From assembly GCF_023273855.1 (NCBI RefSeq), contig NZ_CP096884.1, positions 124,001 through 188,000 on the forward strand: 64,000 nucleotides of DNA. The letters are read 5' to 3'. The notes under the pieces were generated by a model. It was not told the origin of the DNA. It saw only the letters and a list, made by a program, of their open reading frames with translations, and searched no databases. A program made the position numbers and the translations under genes. This stretch comes from Seonamhaeicola sp. ML3. GTDB lineage: Bacteria; Bacteroidota; Bacteroidia; Flavobacteriales; Flavobacteriaceae. The number at the start of each line of letters is the position of its first letter. Positions within the stretch are counted from its first letter, which is position 1. This document shows positions 1-6,682 of this stretch, piece by piece.

Positions 1-1
1 A

Positions 2-250
2 AAAGTAGCAGAAGCTATGGGTGTAGACGTTTCTAACATGAACGACAAAGAAGGGGCTGATGCTGCTATCGAAGCCATTAAAACTTTATCTAAAGCGGTT
101 GGTATACCTTCTGGATTAAAAGAACTAGGTGTTAAACCAGAAGATTTCGAGGAAATGGCTAAAAATGCACTTGCCGATGTTTGTACTGGAGGAAACCCAA
201 GGGAAGTAAACCTAGAAGATACTATTGCCATATATAAAGCAGCGATGTAG
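2..250 (+). CDS. Iron-containing alcohol dehydrogenase, C-terminal end (partial)
   Basis: The reading frame is open from the first bases of the window to a stop at 248-250, so this is the last 82 or so codons of a gene that starts outside. The helical C-terminal segment (AAIEAIKTLSKAVGIPSGLKEL, then DVCTGGNPR and a final helix ending in IYKAAM) is typical of group III Fe-dependent alcohol dehydrogenases (YiaY/AdhB/FucO type), NAD(P)-linked cytoplasmic enzymes that interconvert alcohols and aldehydes. The metal-binding histidines and nucleotide site lie upstream, outside the window, so substrate and activity cannot be judged. A strong hairpin terminator follows directly, so it ends its transcript. 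Confidence 0.85.
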   Translation, partial: KVAEAMGVDVSNMNDKEGADAAIEAIKTLSKAVGIPSGLKELGVKPEDFEEMAKNALADVCTGGNPREVNLEDTIAIYKAAM

Positions 251-283
251 AATTTACTCTAAAATGTTATATAATTAAATTTT

Positions 284-321
284 AAAACCATAAGGGCTTA
301 AAAATCCTTATGGTTTTTTTG
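284..321 (+). terminator. Rho-independent terminator after alcohol dehydrogenase
   Basis: A 12-base perfect stem (284-295 with 306-317) with a 10-base loop, followed by a run of T. It begins 34 bases after the alcohol dehydrogenase stop codon. Confidence 0.9.
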
Positions 322-399
322 TGATTGGTTTTTTAAGTTACTAACAAAACTAAATTTTAAATAAAAAACACCCCTGACATAATTCGACATTCACCCGTT

Positions 400-407
400 T
401 AATTTTG
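400..407 (+). promoter_or_regulatory. -7 box (TAATTTTG) for the VOC gene
   Basis: TAATTTTG fits the Bacteroidota -7 consensus TAnnTTTG and lies 33 bases before the chosen ATG at 441. A longer open frame could begin at a TTG inside this box (405), which argues against that upstream start. I see no convincing -33 element at the proper distance. Confidence 0.4.
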
Positions 408-440
408 CATATAAGTTTAATCAATAAATCAAATTTAAAA

Positions 441-818
441 ATGAAAAATGCAATTAACTGGTTTGAAATCCCTGTGTCTAATTACGAACGTGCAAAAGAA
501 TTTTACAGCACTGTTATGGATTCTGAAATCATGGACCACCACATGCCTGAGCAAAATGTAAAATATGGGATGTTTGCTCACGATAACGAAAATAATGGTA
601 TTGGTGGTGGACTCATAGAAGGAGAAGGACAAACTCCAACAAGCGACGGACCAACTATTTACTTAAACGGTGGGGAAAACCTAGCTGTTCCATTAGGTAA
701 AGTTGAAGCAGCTGGTGGTAAAATTATTATGCCTAAAACCGATATTGGTGAAAACGGATTTATGGCACAATTCATTGATACCGAAGGCAACCGCATAGCA
801 CTGCATTCGTTCAATTAA
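441..818 (+). CDS. VOC (glyoxalase/bleomycin-resistance) family protein
   Basis: A 125-residue single-domain protein. It opens with NAINWFEIPVSNYERAKEFY, the usual start of a VOC beta-alpha-beta module, continues with GGGL around the middle, and ends with GFMAQFIDTEGNRIALHS, the typical closing strand pair. VOC proteins use paired modules, often with a divalent metal, for isomerisation, dioxygenation or drug binding. This small form probably dimerises. The substrate cannot be read from sequence. The start at 441 follows a candidate -7 box; an upstream TTG start is inside that box. It is followed by a WYL regulator gene on the same strand, which may control it (inference from order only). Confidence 0.85.
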   Translation: MKNAINWFEIPVSNYERAKEFYSTVMDSEIMDHHMPEQNVKYGMFAHDNENNGIGGGLIEGEGQTPTSDGPTIYLNGGENLAVPLGKVEAAGGKIIMPKTDIGENGFMAQFIDTEGNRIALHSFN

Positions 819-886
819 CTGTAGAAACCGATTCAAAATTCATCGATGAAGACGTAAACAAAATTTACATCAATCAAAAAAAAGAG

Positions 887-920
887 GATAGCGAATTGAT
901 TAACGGTTCGCTATCTTTCT
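887..920 (+). terminator. Terminator after VOC gene
   Basis: A perfect 9-base stem (887-895 with 907-915) with an 11-base loop followed by TTTCTT. It lies about 70 bases past the VOC stop codon and before the regulator gene. Confidence 0.65.
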
Positions 921-1060
921 TCGGTACAAACTACATTTTGTTTTCAATAACTAACAAAATCTAATTTCACCTCAGTAACCACTTCGATAGCATCTACAAT
1001 TTTTTAATTTGATTTTTTTGTTAATTTTCGAATAAAAAAATTTTTAATCCTTTTGTATCT

Positions 1061-1750
1061 ATGTCTCAGCTATCAAGACTCATATCTATTCTTACCATAC
1101 TCCGTTCCAAGCGGCTCTTAACCGCGCCTGAATTAGCAGATAAGTACCATGTTAGCGTACGAACTATTTACAGAGACATTAGGAAATTAGAAGAAGCCGG
1201 CATACCGGTTACAACCATAGAAGGCAGAGGGTATTCTTTAATGGAAGGTTATCAAGTAGCTCCTGTTCAATTTACCGAGAAAGAAGCCAATGCCCTAATA
1301 ACGGCACAACATCTTGTTAGCCAAAGTAAAGATGCTTCTTTTGCCAAAGATTTTCAGGAAGCACTTACTAAGATAAAGTCGGTGTTTAGAACGTCTATCT
1401 TAGAGAAAAGTGAATTATTAGATAGTAAAATCCATGTTTTCGATTGGGATTATGAAGATATTTCCAGTAATGCACTTTCCGAAATTCAATTGGCTATTAC
1501 CAATTTAAATTTTGTTGAAATAAACTATCAGAAAGCAGATGACCCCAATATTACATTCAGAAAAATAGAACCTTATGCCTTTTATTCTACAAATCACAAA
1601 TGGATACTTATTGCCTGGTGTCACTTCAGGAATGACTATCGCGCTTTTAGAATAGATAGAATAAAACATTTTAAAATATTACAAGAGCAATTTAAAGACC
1701 GTAAGTTTACACTCCAAGACTATTTTAAATATGATTCTTATGAGCATTAA
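1061..1750 (+). CDS. YafY-type transcriptional regulator (HTH + WYL domain)
   Basis: A 229-residue DNA-binding regulator. Residues ~1-60 form a winged HTH of the HTH_11 type (RLISILTILRSKRLLTAPEL, then YHVSVRTIYRDIRKLEEAGI). Residues ~130-220 form the WYL domain (NFVEINYQKA, then KWILIAWCHFRNDYRAFRID), thought to sense a small ligand or nucleic acid. It is short for the family, lacking the C-terminal extension seen in many members. Proteins of this layout often control a neighbouring gene; the nearest candidates are the VOC gene upstream and the MOSC gene 27 bases downstream. The ligand is unknown. The ATG at 1061 precedes the HTH directly and no better start is visible. Confidence 0.88.
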   Translation: MSQLSRLISILTILRSKRLLTAPELADKYHVSVRTIYRDIRKLEEAGIPVTTIEGRGYSLMEGYQVAPVQFTEKEANALITAQHLVSQSKDASFAKDFQEALTKIKSVFRTSILEKSELLDSKIHVFDWDYEDISSNALSEIQLAITNLNFVEINYQKADDPNITFRKIEPYAFYSTNHKWILIAWCHFRNDYRAFRIDRIKHFKILQEQFKDRKFTLQDYFKYDSYEH

Positions 1751-1777
1751 TAGATTCGTTTTATTTATTTTTAAAAC

Positions 1778-2419
1778 ATGATAATAACCTCAACCAATAT
1801 AGCAAAACCTACTACCTTTCTTTGGAATGGAAAAGAAGTAACCACAGGCATATACAAAGAACCCATCAACACTCCTATATTCTTAGGTAAATCTGATGTT
1901 AAGAATGATGAAGTTACCGATAGAAAAAACCATGGTGGTGAATTTAAGGCCTGCTACCTTTTCTCTGAAGACCACTATGACTACTGGAAAAACCTTTATC
2001 CTAAATTAGATTGGAACTGGGGCATGTTTGGAGAAAACTTAACGGTTAAAGGGTTAAATGAAGACACCATAAAAATTGGAGATATTTACAAAATTGGAGA
2101 AACCCTAGTACAAATTACACAACCTCGTGAACCATGCTTTAAATTTGTTTATAAATTCGGCTCTCAAGACGTTTTAAAACAATTTATTGACCATGGCTAT
2201 CCAGGCACTTATATTAGGGTTTTAGAGGAGGGGTACGTAAAAACTGGTGATACATTTAGATTGATAAAACAAGCTGAAAACAGCATAACCACAGCACAAT
2301 TTTTCAGATTGTTATTTGCTAAAAACAAGGATAAAATCCTTATTGCCTCTATCGTAGATAATGATGCTTTACCTAAAAGAAAGAGAGATAGCCTAAGAAA
2401 TTATCTCGTTTCTTCTTAA
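1778..2419 (+). CDS. MOSC domain-containing protein (YiiM-like)
   Basis: A 213-residue cytoplasmic protein with a MOSC domain (residues ~30-165): HGGEFKACYLFSEDHYDYW, WGMFGENLTVKGL, then the cysteine motif REPCFKF near residue 117. MOSC domains bind the molybdenum cofactor through this cysteine. YiiM-type members reduce N-hydroxylated compounds such as 6-hydroxylaminopurine. The C-terminal ~45 residues (TTAQFFRLLF ... RKRDSLRNYL) match the three-helix domain seen in YiiM proteins. It follows the WYL regulator by 27 bases and is probably co-transcribed. The conserved cysteine is present, so it looks active; the substrate is inferred from family only. Confidence 0.88.
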   Translation: MIITSTNIAKPTTFLWNGKEVTTGIYKEPINTPIFLGKSDVKNDEVTDRKNHGGEFKACYLFSEDHYDYWKNLYPKLDWNWGMFGENLTVKGLNEDTIKIGDIYKIGETLVQITQPREPCFKFVYKFGSQDVLKQFIDHGYPGTYIRVLEEGYVKTGDTFRLIKQAENSITTAQFFRLLFAKNKDKILIASIVDNDALPKRKRDSLRNYLVSS

Positions 2420-2523
2420 AAAGAAATTTCCTTTTTGTACTAATTCAAAGAAATTTCTGTTATATATTCACGCTTTATTAAATAATTTCGTGATTTCCTA
2501 GCGCGTTTTACCTTAATTAATCT

Positions 2524-3447
2524 ATGGATTTAACAAACCCGTTAGTATACGGTATCCCTTGCTTTCTTGGGCTTATTTTAGTTGAGCTCACCTATAGTAA
2601 AACCCATAACAATAAACAGCTCTATAATTGGAAAGACCTCGGCTCTAGCCTGTTCATGGGAATTGGCTCAGTAGTTCTAGCCCCTTTAATTAAAACAATA
2701 TCTGCTATAATTATATTCAATTATTTATATGATTTGTTTAATCCAATGGTTAATGGAGTTAGAACAAATATAATGGGGTGGGAATCTTTTGGGTATTCTT
2801 GGCCTGTTTGGATAGCCTGTCAGTTTTTAGACGATTTCACATATTATTGGTTTCATCGCCAGAACCACATGGTACGTTTTCTGTGGGCTGCTCATATTGT
2901 CCACCATTCTTCTGAGAACTTCAATTTGGGAACAGCTGTTCGTAATGGCTGGTTCACAATTTTGTACAAACCTCTATTTTATATGTGGTTACCTGCAATA
3001 GGTTTCCCACCAGAAATGGTTATTGTTTGTTTGGGTATAGAAGCGCTTTGGCAATTTCAACTACACTCTGTGTATATTCCTAAAATGGGAGTTGTAGAAA
3101 AAGTATTCAACACCCATACCATGCACCAAGTTCATCATGCTAAGAACTTAGAATACATGGACAAAAACCATGGCGGGTTCTTAAATATTTTTGATAAGCT
3201 ATTTGGCACCTGGAAAGCGTTAGACGAAGATATTGATATAGAATATGGTGTAACCAAACCGCCAAACTCCTACAACCCATTAGTTATTCTTACTCACGAG
3301 TACAAAGACATTTGGAACGATATGAAAAAGAGTCCTAATTTATATCACAAATTCATGTATGCTTTTGGACCTCCCGGTTGGAGCCATGATGGTAGTACAC
3401 TTACCATAAAACAGATGCGACAAAAGATTTCGAATAATAATAAATAA
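2524..3447 (+). CDS. Sterol desaturase/fatty acid hydroxylase superfamily membrane protein
   Basis: A 307-residue integral membrane protein with the di-iron histidine clusters of the fatty acid hydroxylase superfamily: HRQNH at 111-115, HIVHH at 124-128, H181, and HTMHQVHH at 198-205. Hydrophobic helices lie near 5-25, 42-70, 92-110 and 145-180. Family members insert oxygen into lipids, carotenoids or sterols using O2. In flavobacteria the substrate is usually unknown and might be a carotenoid or a membrane lipid. All histidine ligands are present. It runs into the DUF985 cupin gene with a 10-base gap, so the two are likely one transcript. A second, different family member occurs at 54654-55490. 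Confidence 0.88.
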   Translation: MDLTNPLVYGIPCFLGLILVELTYSKTHNNKQLYNWKDLGSSLFMGIGSVVLAPLIKTISAIIIFNYLYDLFNPMVNGVRTNIMGWESFGYSWPVWIACQFLDDFTYYWFHRQNHMVRFLWAAHIVHHSSENFNLGTAVRNGWFTILYKPLFYMWLPAIGFPPEMVIVCLGIEALWQFQLHSVYIPKMGVVEKVFNTHTMHQVHHAKNLEYMDKNHGGFLNIFDKLFGTWKALDEDIDIEYGVTKPPNSYNPLVILTHEYKDIWNDMKKSPNLYHKFMYAFGPPGWSHDGSTLTIKQMRQKISNNNK

Positions 3448-3457
3448 GTTTTTAGTT

Positions 3458-3961
3458 ATGACCGAAGCAGAAAAAATTGCTAAACTCTTAGATATGCAAC
3501 CACATCCCGAAGGGGGATTCTTCAAGGAAACTTATAGAAGTGAAGGCTCTATTGACGAAGCAGATTTAAACAATCATATTACAGGGAGACGAAACTACTG
3601 CACTGGGATTTATTTTTTGCTAACCTCAGGTTCTTTTTCGGCATTCCATAGGATTAACCAGGATGAAATGTGGCACTTTTATAAAGGCTCTTCCTTAAAC
3701 TTGCACGTCATTTCAGAAGATGGAACATATTCCAAAATTATTATCGGCAACGATTTAGAAAAAGGAGAAGTACCGCAATTCACAGTAAAAGCAAGAGATT
3801 GGTTTGCTTCAGAAGTTATAGATAATGGTGATTACGCGTTAGTAGGTTGCACAGTATCGCCAGGATTTGACTTCAGGGATTTTGAACTTCCGAAAAGGGA
3901 GACTTTAATTTCTAAATTCCCTGAGCATCAAGAAATAATTACTAAACTTACCAGAGTTTAA
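3458..3961 (+). CDS. Cupin, DUF985 family
   Basis: A 167-residue cytoplasmic protein that fits the DUF985 (YML079w-like) cupin fold from end to end. The hallmark PHPEGGFFKETYRS lies at residues ~16-29, followed by YFLLTSGSFSAFHRI, DEMWHFYKGSSL and VGCTVSPGFDFRDFEL at the end. Structures of this family show a jelly roll with a pocket, but no reaction is established. It follows the sterol-desaturase-like gene by 10 bases. Its stop codon overlaps the end of the convergent anti-sigma gene by 4 bases, so the two transcripts must overlap or end inside each other. Confidence 0.87.
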   Translation: MTEAEKIAKLLDMQPHPEGGFFKETYRSEGSIDEADLNNHITGRRNYCTGIYFLLTSGSFSAFHRINQDEMWHFYKGSSLNLHVISEDGTYSKIIIGNDLEKGEVPQFTVKARDWFASEVIDNGDYALVGCTVSPGFDFRDFELPKRETLISKFPEHQEIITKLTRV

Positions 3962-4386
3962 ACTCCCCCTAGTCTTTTATTGAAATGGTTTTTTAAAAAA
4001 GTTATCTGTACGCTAAACATAATTCCGAAGAGAATAACAGCATAAACAATAGTTTTTGATACTGACAAGTTCATAAAAGTGTCAAACAAATTATTATCGG
4101 ATAACATACTGAAATTAACCCTATCAAATATTGAAGTTGCTTCCATAGAATTAGAATTATAAGCAAATGTTAACACCATTGCTATAACAAATCCAAATAT
4201 TACAAACCAACCTTTTTTAGTAATCAACGGTTTGTAAACAATAGACGTTGACGACTTCAAATCTGAAATTTGAGTCATTACTGAAGCTGTAAAATCCAAT
4301 TTCGGACTTTCCAAAGGCGCATTTTCAAATACCTCTTTTCCTAATTCATCTAAATATTGATCTGTTTTCTTATTCATAGCGCTCAA
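3958..4386 (-). CDS. Probable anti-sigma factor (two-helix membrane protein)
   Basis: A 142-residue protein with a polar N-terminal half (~65 residues), a transmembrane helix near 68-86 (GWFVIFGFVIAMVLTFAY) and a second near 112-130. It is encoded directly after an ECF sigma gene, whose end it overlaps by 17 bases, indicating translational coupling. The position, the cytosolic N-terminus and the membrane anchor fit an anti-sigma factor, but there is no recognisable zinc (HxxxCxxC) motif, so this role is inferred from context. Translation may start at either of two close methionines (4386 or 4377). Confidence 0.7.
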   Translation of the reverse strand: MSAMNKKTDQYLDELGKEVFENAPLESPKLDFTASVMTQISDLKSSTSIVYKPLITKKGWFVIFGFVIAMVLTFAYNSNSMEATSIFDRVNFSMLSDNNLFDTFMNLSVSKTIVYAVILFGIMFSVQITFLKNHFNKRLGGV

Positions 4387-4945
4387 TTATTTCAGGTTCT
4401 ATGTTATTCTTTAAAATCTTTGCCAGTTTTTTTCGACTTCTAAAAAGTTTAACCTTAACATTATTAGGCGTTAAGTTCATGGCTACTGCAATTTCCTCTA
4501 AAGATTGCTCATCATAATAATATAAAGTTAGTAAAAAACTATCATCAGCTGGTAAAAGCGCAATACAACGCTTAATGGCCTCTGCTTTTTCTTCGTTTTC
4601 TAAGTTAGTTAAAGCATTATGTACCGTTTTTACTTGACTTTCAGTGTATTCATTTATAGCAACATTATTCAGAAATTTTTTATTCTTCTTTATCCTATCT
4701 AGGCTGGTATTGTAGGCAATTTTATAAACCCAAGTGGAAAATTTAGAATCGCCTTTAAATCTATTCAAGGATTTATACATTTTTATAAACGTATCCTGAG
4801 CTACTTCTTCAGCCTCTTCTCTATTTTTCAGCATTCTTACAGTTAAAGTATAAACCATATCCTTGTATCGGTCTACCAAAATTGCAAAAGCCTGGGTATC
4901 CCCATTTAAAGTAAGATTGATGTAATGTTGATCGTTAGTGGTCAT
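4370..4945 (-). CDS. RNA polymerase sigma factor, ECF subfamily
   Basis: A 191-residue sigma-70 family factor with only regions 2 and 4. Region 2 (residues ~15-85) contains LVDRYKDMVYTLTVRML, EEAEEVAQDTFIKMYKSL and FSTWVYKIAYN. Region 4 (~130-185) contains the HTH (EQSLEEIAVAMNLTPNNVK, then LFRSRKKLAKIL). It would redirect RNA polymerase to promoters of the form GTAACC-N16-CGTC, and exactly such a site lies 11-36 bases before its own ATG, with a mirror copy facing the DUF6249 gene. It is followed by an overlapping membrane protein that is probably its anti-sigma factor. The signal sensed is unknown. Confidence 0.93.
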   Translation of the reverse strand: MTTNDQHYINLTLNGDTQAFAILVDRYKDMVYTLTVRMLKNREEAEEVAQDTFIKMYKSLNRFKGDSKFSTWVYKIAYNTSLDRIKKNKKFLNNVAINEYTESQVKTVHNALTNLENEEKAEAIKRCIALLPADDSFLLTLYYYDEQSLEEIAVAMNLTPNNVKVKLFRSRKKLAKILKNNIEPEIIERYE

Positions 4946-4955
4946 TTTCAGGTAA

Positions 4956-4983
4956 GACGACCATAACTCTGTTTAGGTTACAG
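4956..4983 (-). promoter_or_regulatory. ECF-type promoter for the sigma/anti-sigma operon
   Basis: On the minus strand, TGTAACCT, 13 bases, then GTCGTC. This equals the ECF -35 (GTAACC, 4976-4981) and -10 (CGTC, 4956-4959) spaced by 16 bases. It ends 11 bases before the sigma ATG, as expected for autoregulation. The same string occurs on the opposite strand at 5006-5032. Confidence 0.75.
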
Positions 4984-5005
4984 ATTCGAAAAAAAAATAA
5001 AAATG

Positions 5006-5032
5006 TGTAACCTGATTAAAAGAACTGTCGTC
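5006..5032 (+). promoter_or_regulatory. ECF-type promoter for the DUF6249 gene
   Basis: TGTAACCT, 13 bases, GTCGTC (GTAACC at 5007-5012, CGTC at 5029-5032, spacing 16), identical in conserved bases to the promoter on the other strand at 4956-4983. It lies 46 bases before the ATG at 5079. Confidence 0.75.
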
Positions 5033-5078
5033 ATAAGGATAAACACATTAAAAATAATCAATTTAAAAACACACAGTT

Positions 5079-5423
5079 ATGCATTCAGAATTAATCATTA
5101 TACCCGTTGTATTTGGTGCCATCTTCGGAGTCTTTTACTTATATTTTTCTACAAGAAACAAAGAGCGCTTAGCTTTAATTGAAAAAGGAGCAGACGCTAG
5201 CATATTTTTAAAAGGCCGAACACACACTGCTCCAATTTGGAAGGTTTTAATTTTAAATCTAGCCTTATTGCTTATGGGTATAGGTGTTGGTATTTTCTTA
5301 GCTTCAATACTGGAACACTATACTACTTTGGGTGAAGTTGTATATCCGGCTTGTACGTTTATTACGGCTGGTTTAGGTTTGTTCTTGGGATTCAATATGA
5401 CGAAAAACTTAGATAAGGAATAG
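5079..5423 (+). CDS. DUF6249-like small inner-membrane protein
   Basis: A 114-residue protein with three hydrophobic segments (about 5-22, 53-75 and 86-105). The stretch after the first helix (STRNKERLALIEKGAD) is the signature of DUF6249-type proteins, common next to ECF sigma genes in Bacteroidota. Function is not known. It is divergent from the sigma gene and carries its own copy of the sigma promoter motif, so it is probably the main target of this sigma factor. It could act in the envelope response, but nothing in the sequence shows how. Confidence 0.8.
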   Translation: MHSELIIIPVVFGAIFGVFYLYFSTRNKERLALIEKGADASIFLKGRTHTAPIWKVLILNLALLLMGIGVGIFLASILEHYTTLGEVVYPACTFITAGLGLFLGFNMTKNLDKE

Positions 5424-5446
5424 ATAAAACCGTTAATCAAAAAAAA

Positions 5447-5483
5447 AAAACCTGCTTTTCTTAAAAAGATTAGCGGGTTTTAT
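5447..5483. terminator. Bidirectional terminator between convergent genes
   Basis: A 9-base stem (5447-5455 with 5473-5481, one wobble pair) flanked by a long A run on the left and TTTT on the right. It can end both the DUF6249 transcript and the leftward dipeptidase transcript, whose stop codon it overlaps. Confidence 0.75.
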
Positions 5484-6145
5484 TTTACGGGAAAATCGAA
5501 ATAAGTTTTAGGATATGGCTCATCTTTTAGTGTGAAATGCCACCATTCCTTTGGGTAATTTTTAAAACCGTACTTAAGCATAATAGCTTGTAAAAACTTC
5601 CTATTGCTTCTCTGCTCTTGAGTAATTTTATCATATTTCACCCATGATTGCATACCAAAAAAATCAAAAACACTCCCCATATCTAGGGGTTCACAAGTAA
5701 TAGTGTCTATAATAGTCAAGTCAACCGTACTTCCTTTACTATGTCCTGACCTGGCGGCTATATATTCTTCCTTAAAAAGATTCCGCTTCTTCACATCGGG
5801 ATAATAAATAGATTTGTTAAGGGTATCATTTAAATCTTTTGCCCAACGGATAAAATGATTAACAGCTGTTTGGGGTCTATAGCCGTCAAAAACTTTGAGA
5901 CTTAACCCTTTTTTATTTAATTCCTCTTGAACCAATTTAAGTGCCTCGGCCGTTTCCTTTGTGAGTAGGAGTTTATTAGCTTCATAACCGTCTACTCTTC
6001 TACCTAAGAAATTTTCATTTGAATAATATCTTAATTCTACTTCTATATTGGGGATAACTTCTTTAACATACACAAAACCTTGCTGTAACTGGGAAAACGC
6101 AGTATTTAAGAATAAGAATATTATGAATTTCACAAGGGTTTTCAT
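5480..6145 (-). CDS. ddpX: D-alanyl-D-alanine dipeptidase (M15D, VanX/DdpX family)
   Basis: A 221-residue exported zinc peptidase. A signal peptide occupies residues 1-18 (MKTLVKFIIFLFLNTAFS). The M15D active site is complete: SGHSKGSTVD at 133-142 provides zinc ligands H135 and D142, EWWH at 200-203 provides the catalytic base E200 and ligand H203, and DGYRP (R90) is the transition-state arginine. The family splits D-Ala-D-Ala into alanine. Outside vancomycin-resistance clusters it serves in recycling of cell-wall dipeptides. There is no van operon here. Being exported, it acts in the periplasm. It stands alone between terminators. Confidence 0.9.
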   Translation of the reverse strand: MKTLVKFIIFLFLNTAFSQLQQGFVYVKEVIPNIEVELRYYSNENFLGRRVDGYEANKLLLTKETAEALKLVQEELNKKGLSLKVFDGYRPQTAVNHFIRWAKDLNDTLNKSIYYPDVKKRNLFKEEYIAARSGHSKGSTVDLTIIDTITCEPLDMGSVFDFFGMQSWVKYDKITQEQRSNRKFLQAIMLKYGFKNYPKEWWHFTLKDEPYPKTYFDFPVK

Positions 6146-6186
6146 TCCATGCTAATTTAGATAAAAAAGTTAGGAAAGTTATAAAA

Positions 6187-6285
6187 ACAAAAAAACCGAG
6201 TTCCCTCAAACTCGGTCTTTTCTTAATTTGCTTTTTTATTACGAAGTAGATTTAGGGTCTCTATATCGACAACATAATGCAAATA
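6187..6285 (-). ncRNA. Candidate small RNA ending in a strong terminator
   Basis: The stretch 6146-6682 (537 bases) has no convincing protein gene. On the minus strand a terminator (stem 6195-6202 with 6209-6216, then TTTTTTT) ends just upstream of the dipeptidase gene, although no minus-strand gene precedes it. A weak -7-like sequence (TAATATTTG) lies near 6282-6291. Together these suggest a transcript of about 95-100 bases. There is no database match to cite and the promoter is poor. Confidence 0.25.
6188..6222. terminator. Hairpin terminator in the 6.2 kb gap
   Basis: An 8-base stem (6195-6202 with 6209-6216), loop of 6. It has a 7-T tail when read leftward and a weaker CTTTTC tail when read rightward. 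Confidence 0.6.
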
Positions 6286-6422
6286 TTAATTAATTAATCC
6301 ATTGAACTAAAAAGTGTGTTATTTAGTACACTTCAAAGATAGAATTATATTTCAATTACAAACGATTAAAAACCATATTAATCGATGTAATGCATTTTAT
6401 TTTAACATTTAAAGATGAAAAC

Positions 6423-6479
6423 ATGTATTTCACCGATAAAACGTATGGTATTGAAATTGAAAAACAAATTAACCCATAA
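6423..6479 (+). other. Possible 18-codon leader ORF before a terminator
   Basis: ATG at 6423 reads 18 codons (MYFTDKTYGIEIEKQINP) to TAA at 6477-6479, immediately followed by the hairpin at 6478-6508. It could be a leader peptide ahead of the DUF819 gene or chance. There is no ribosome-binding site to judge by, as usual in this phylum. Confidence 0.15.
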
Positions 6480-6508
6480 AAAAAGCACCTTAAAAAGGTG
6501 CTCTTTTA
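6477..6508. terminator. Hairpin terminator upstream of the DUF819 gene
   Basis: An 8-base stem (6484-6491 with 6495-6502), loop of 3. The leftward reading has a 7-T tail; the rightward reading has CTTTTA. It lies 175 bases before the DUF819 start. The rest of the gap (6509-6682) shows only AT-rich DNA. Confidence 0.55.
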
Positions 6509-6682
6509 CTAACTAACCAACCAAAAATATGAATTACAATTATTAAGTTTAAAGTAACCACTCAATAAACTATATAATAATTGAATGAATATACTTTTTA
6601 ATAAACAAGCATCGTGCCAAACTAAAAAACACTCCTCGTTTAATTTTATATATCTTGTCATTTAATTCATAAAATACTTTTA

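Noticed and set aside
821-964. Open frame after the VOC gene without a start codon (VETDSKFIDEDVNKIYINQK and on)
   Set aside because: No ATG, GTG or TTG in a sensible place, and a terminator hairpin lies within it. Could be a gene remnant, but no family is recognised.
5480-6145. Vancomycin-resistance gene
   Set aside because: It is a VanX-family dipeptidase by active site, but there are no vanH, vanA or vanRS neighbours, and it has a signal peptide. A wall-recycling role is more likely.
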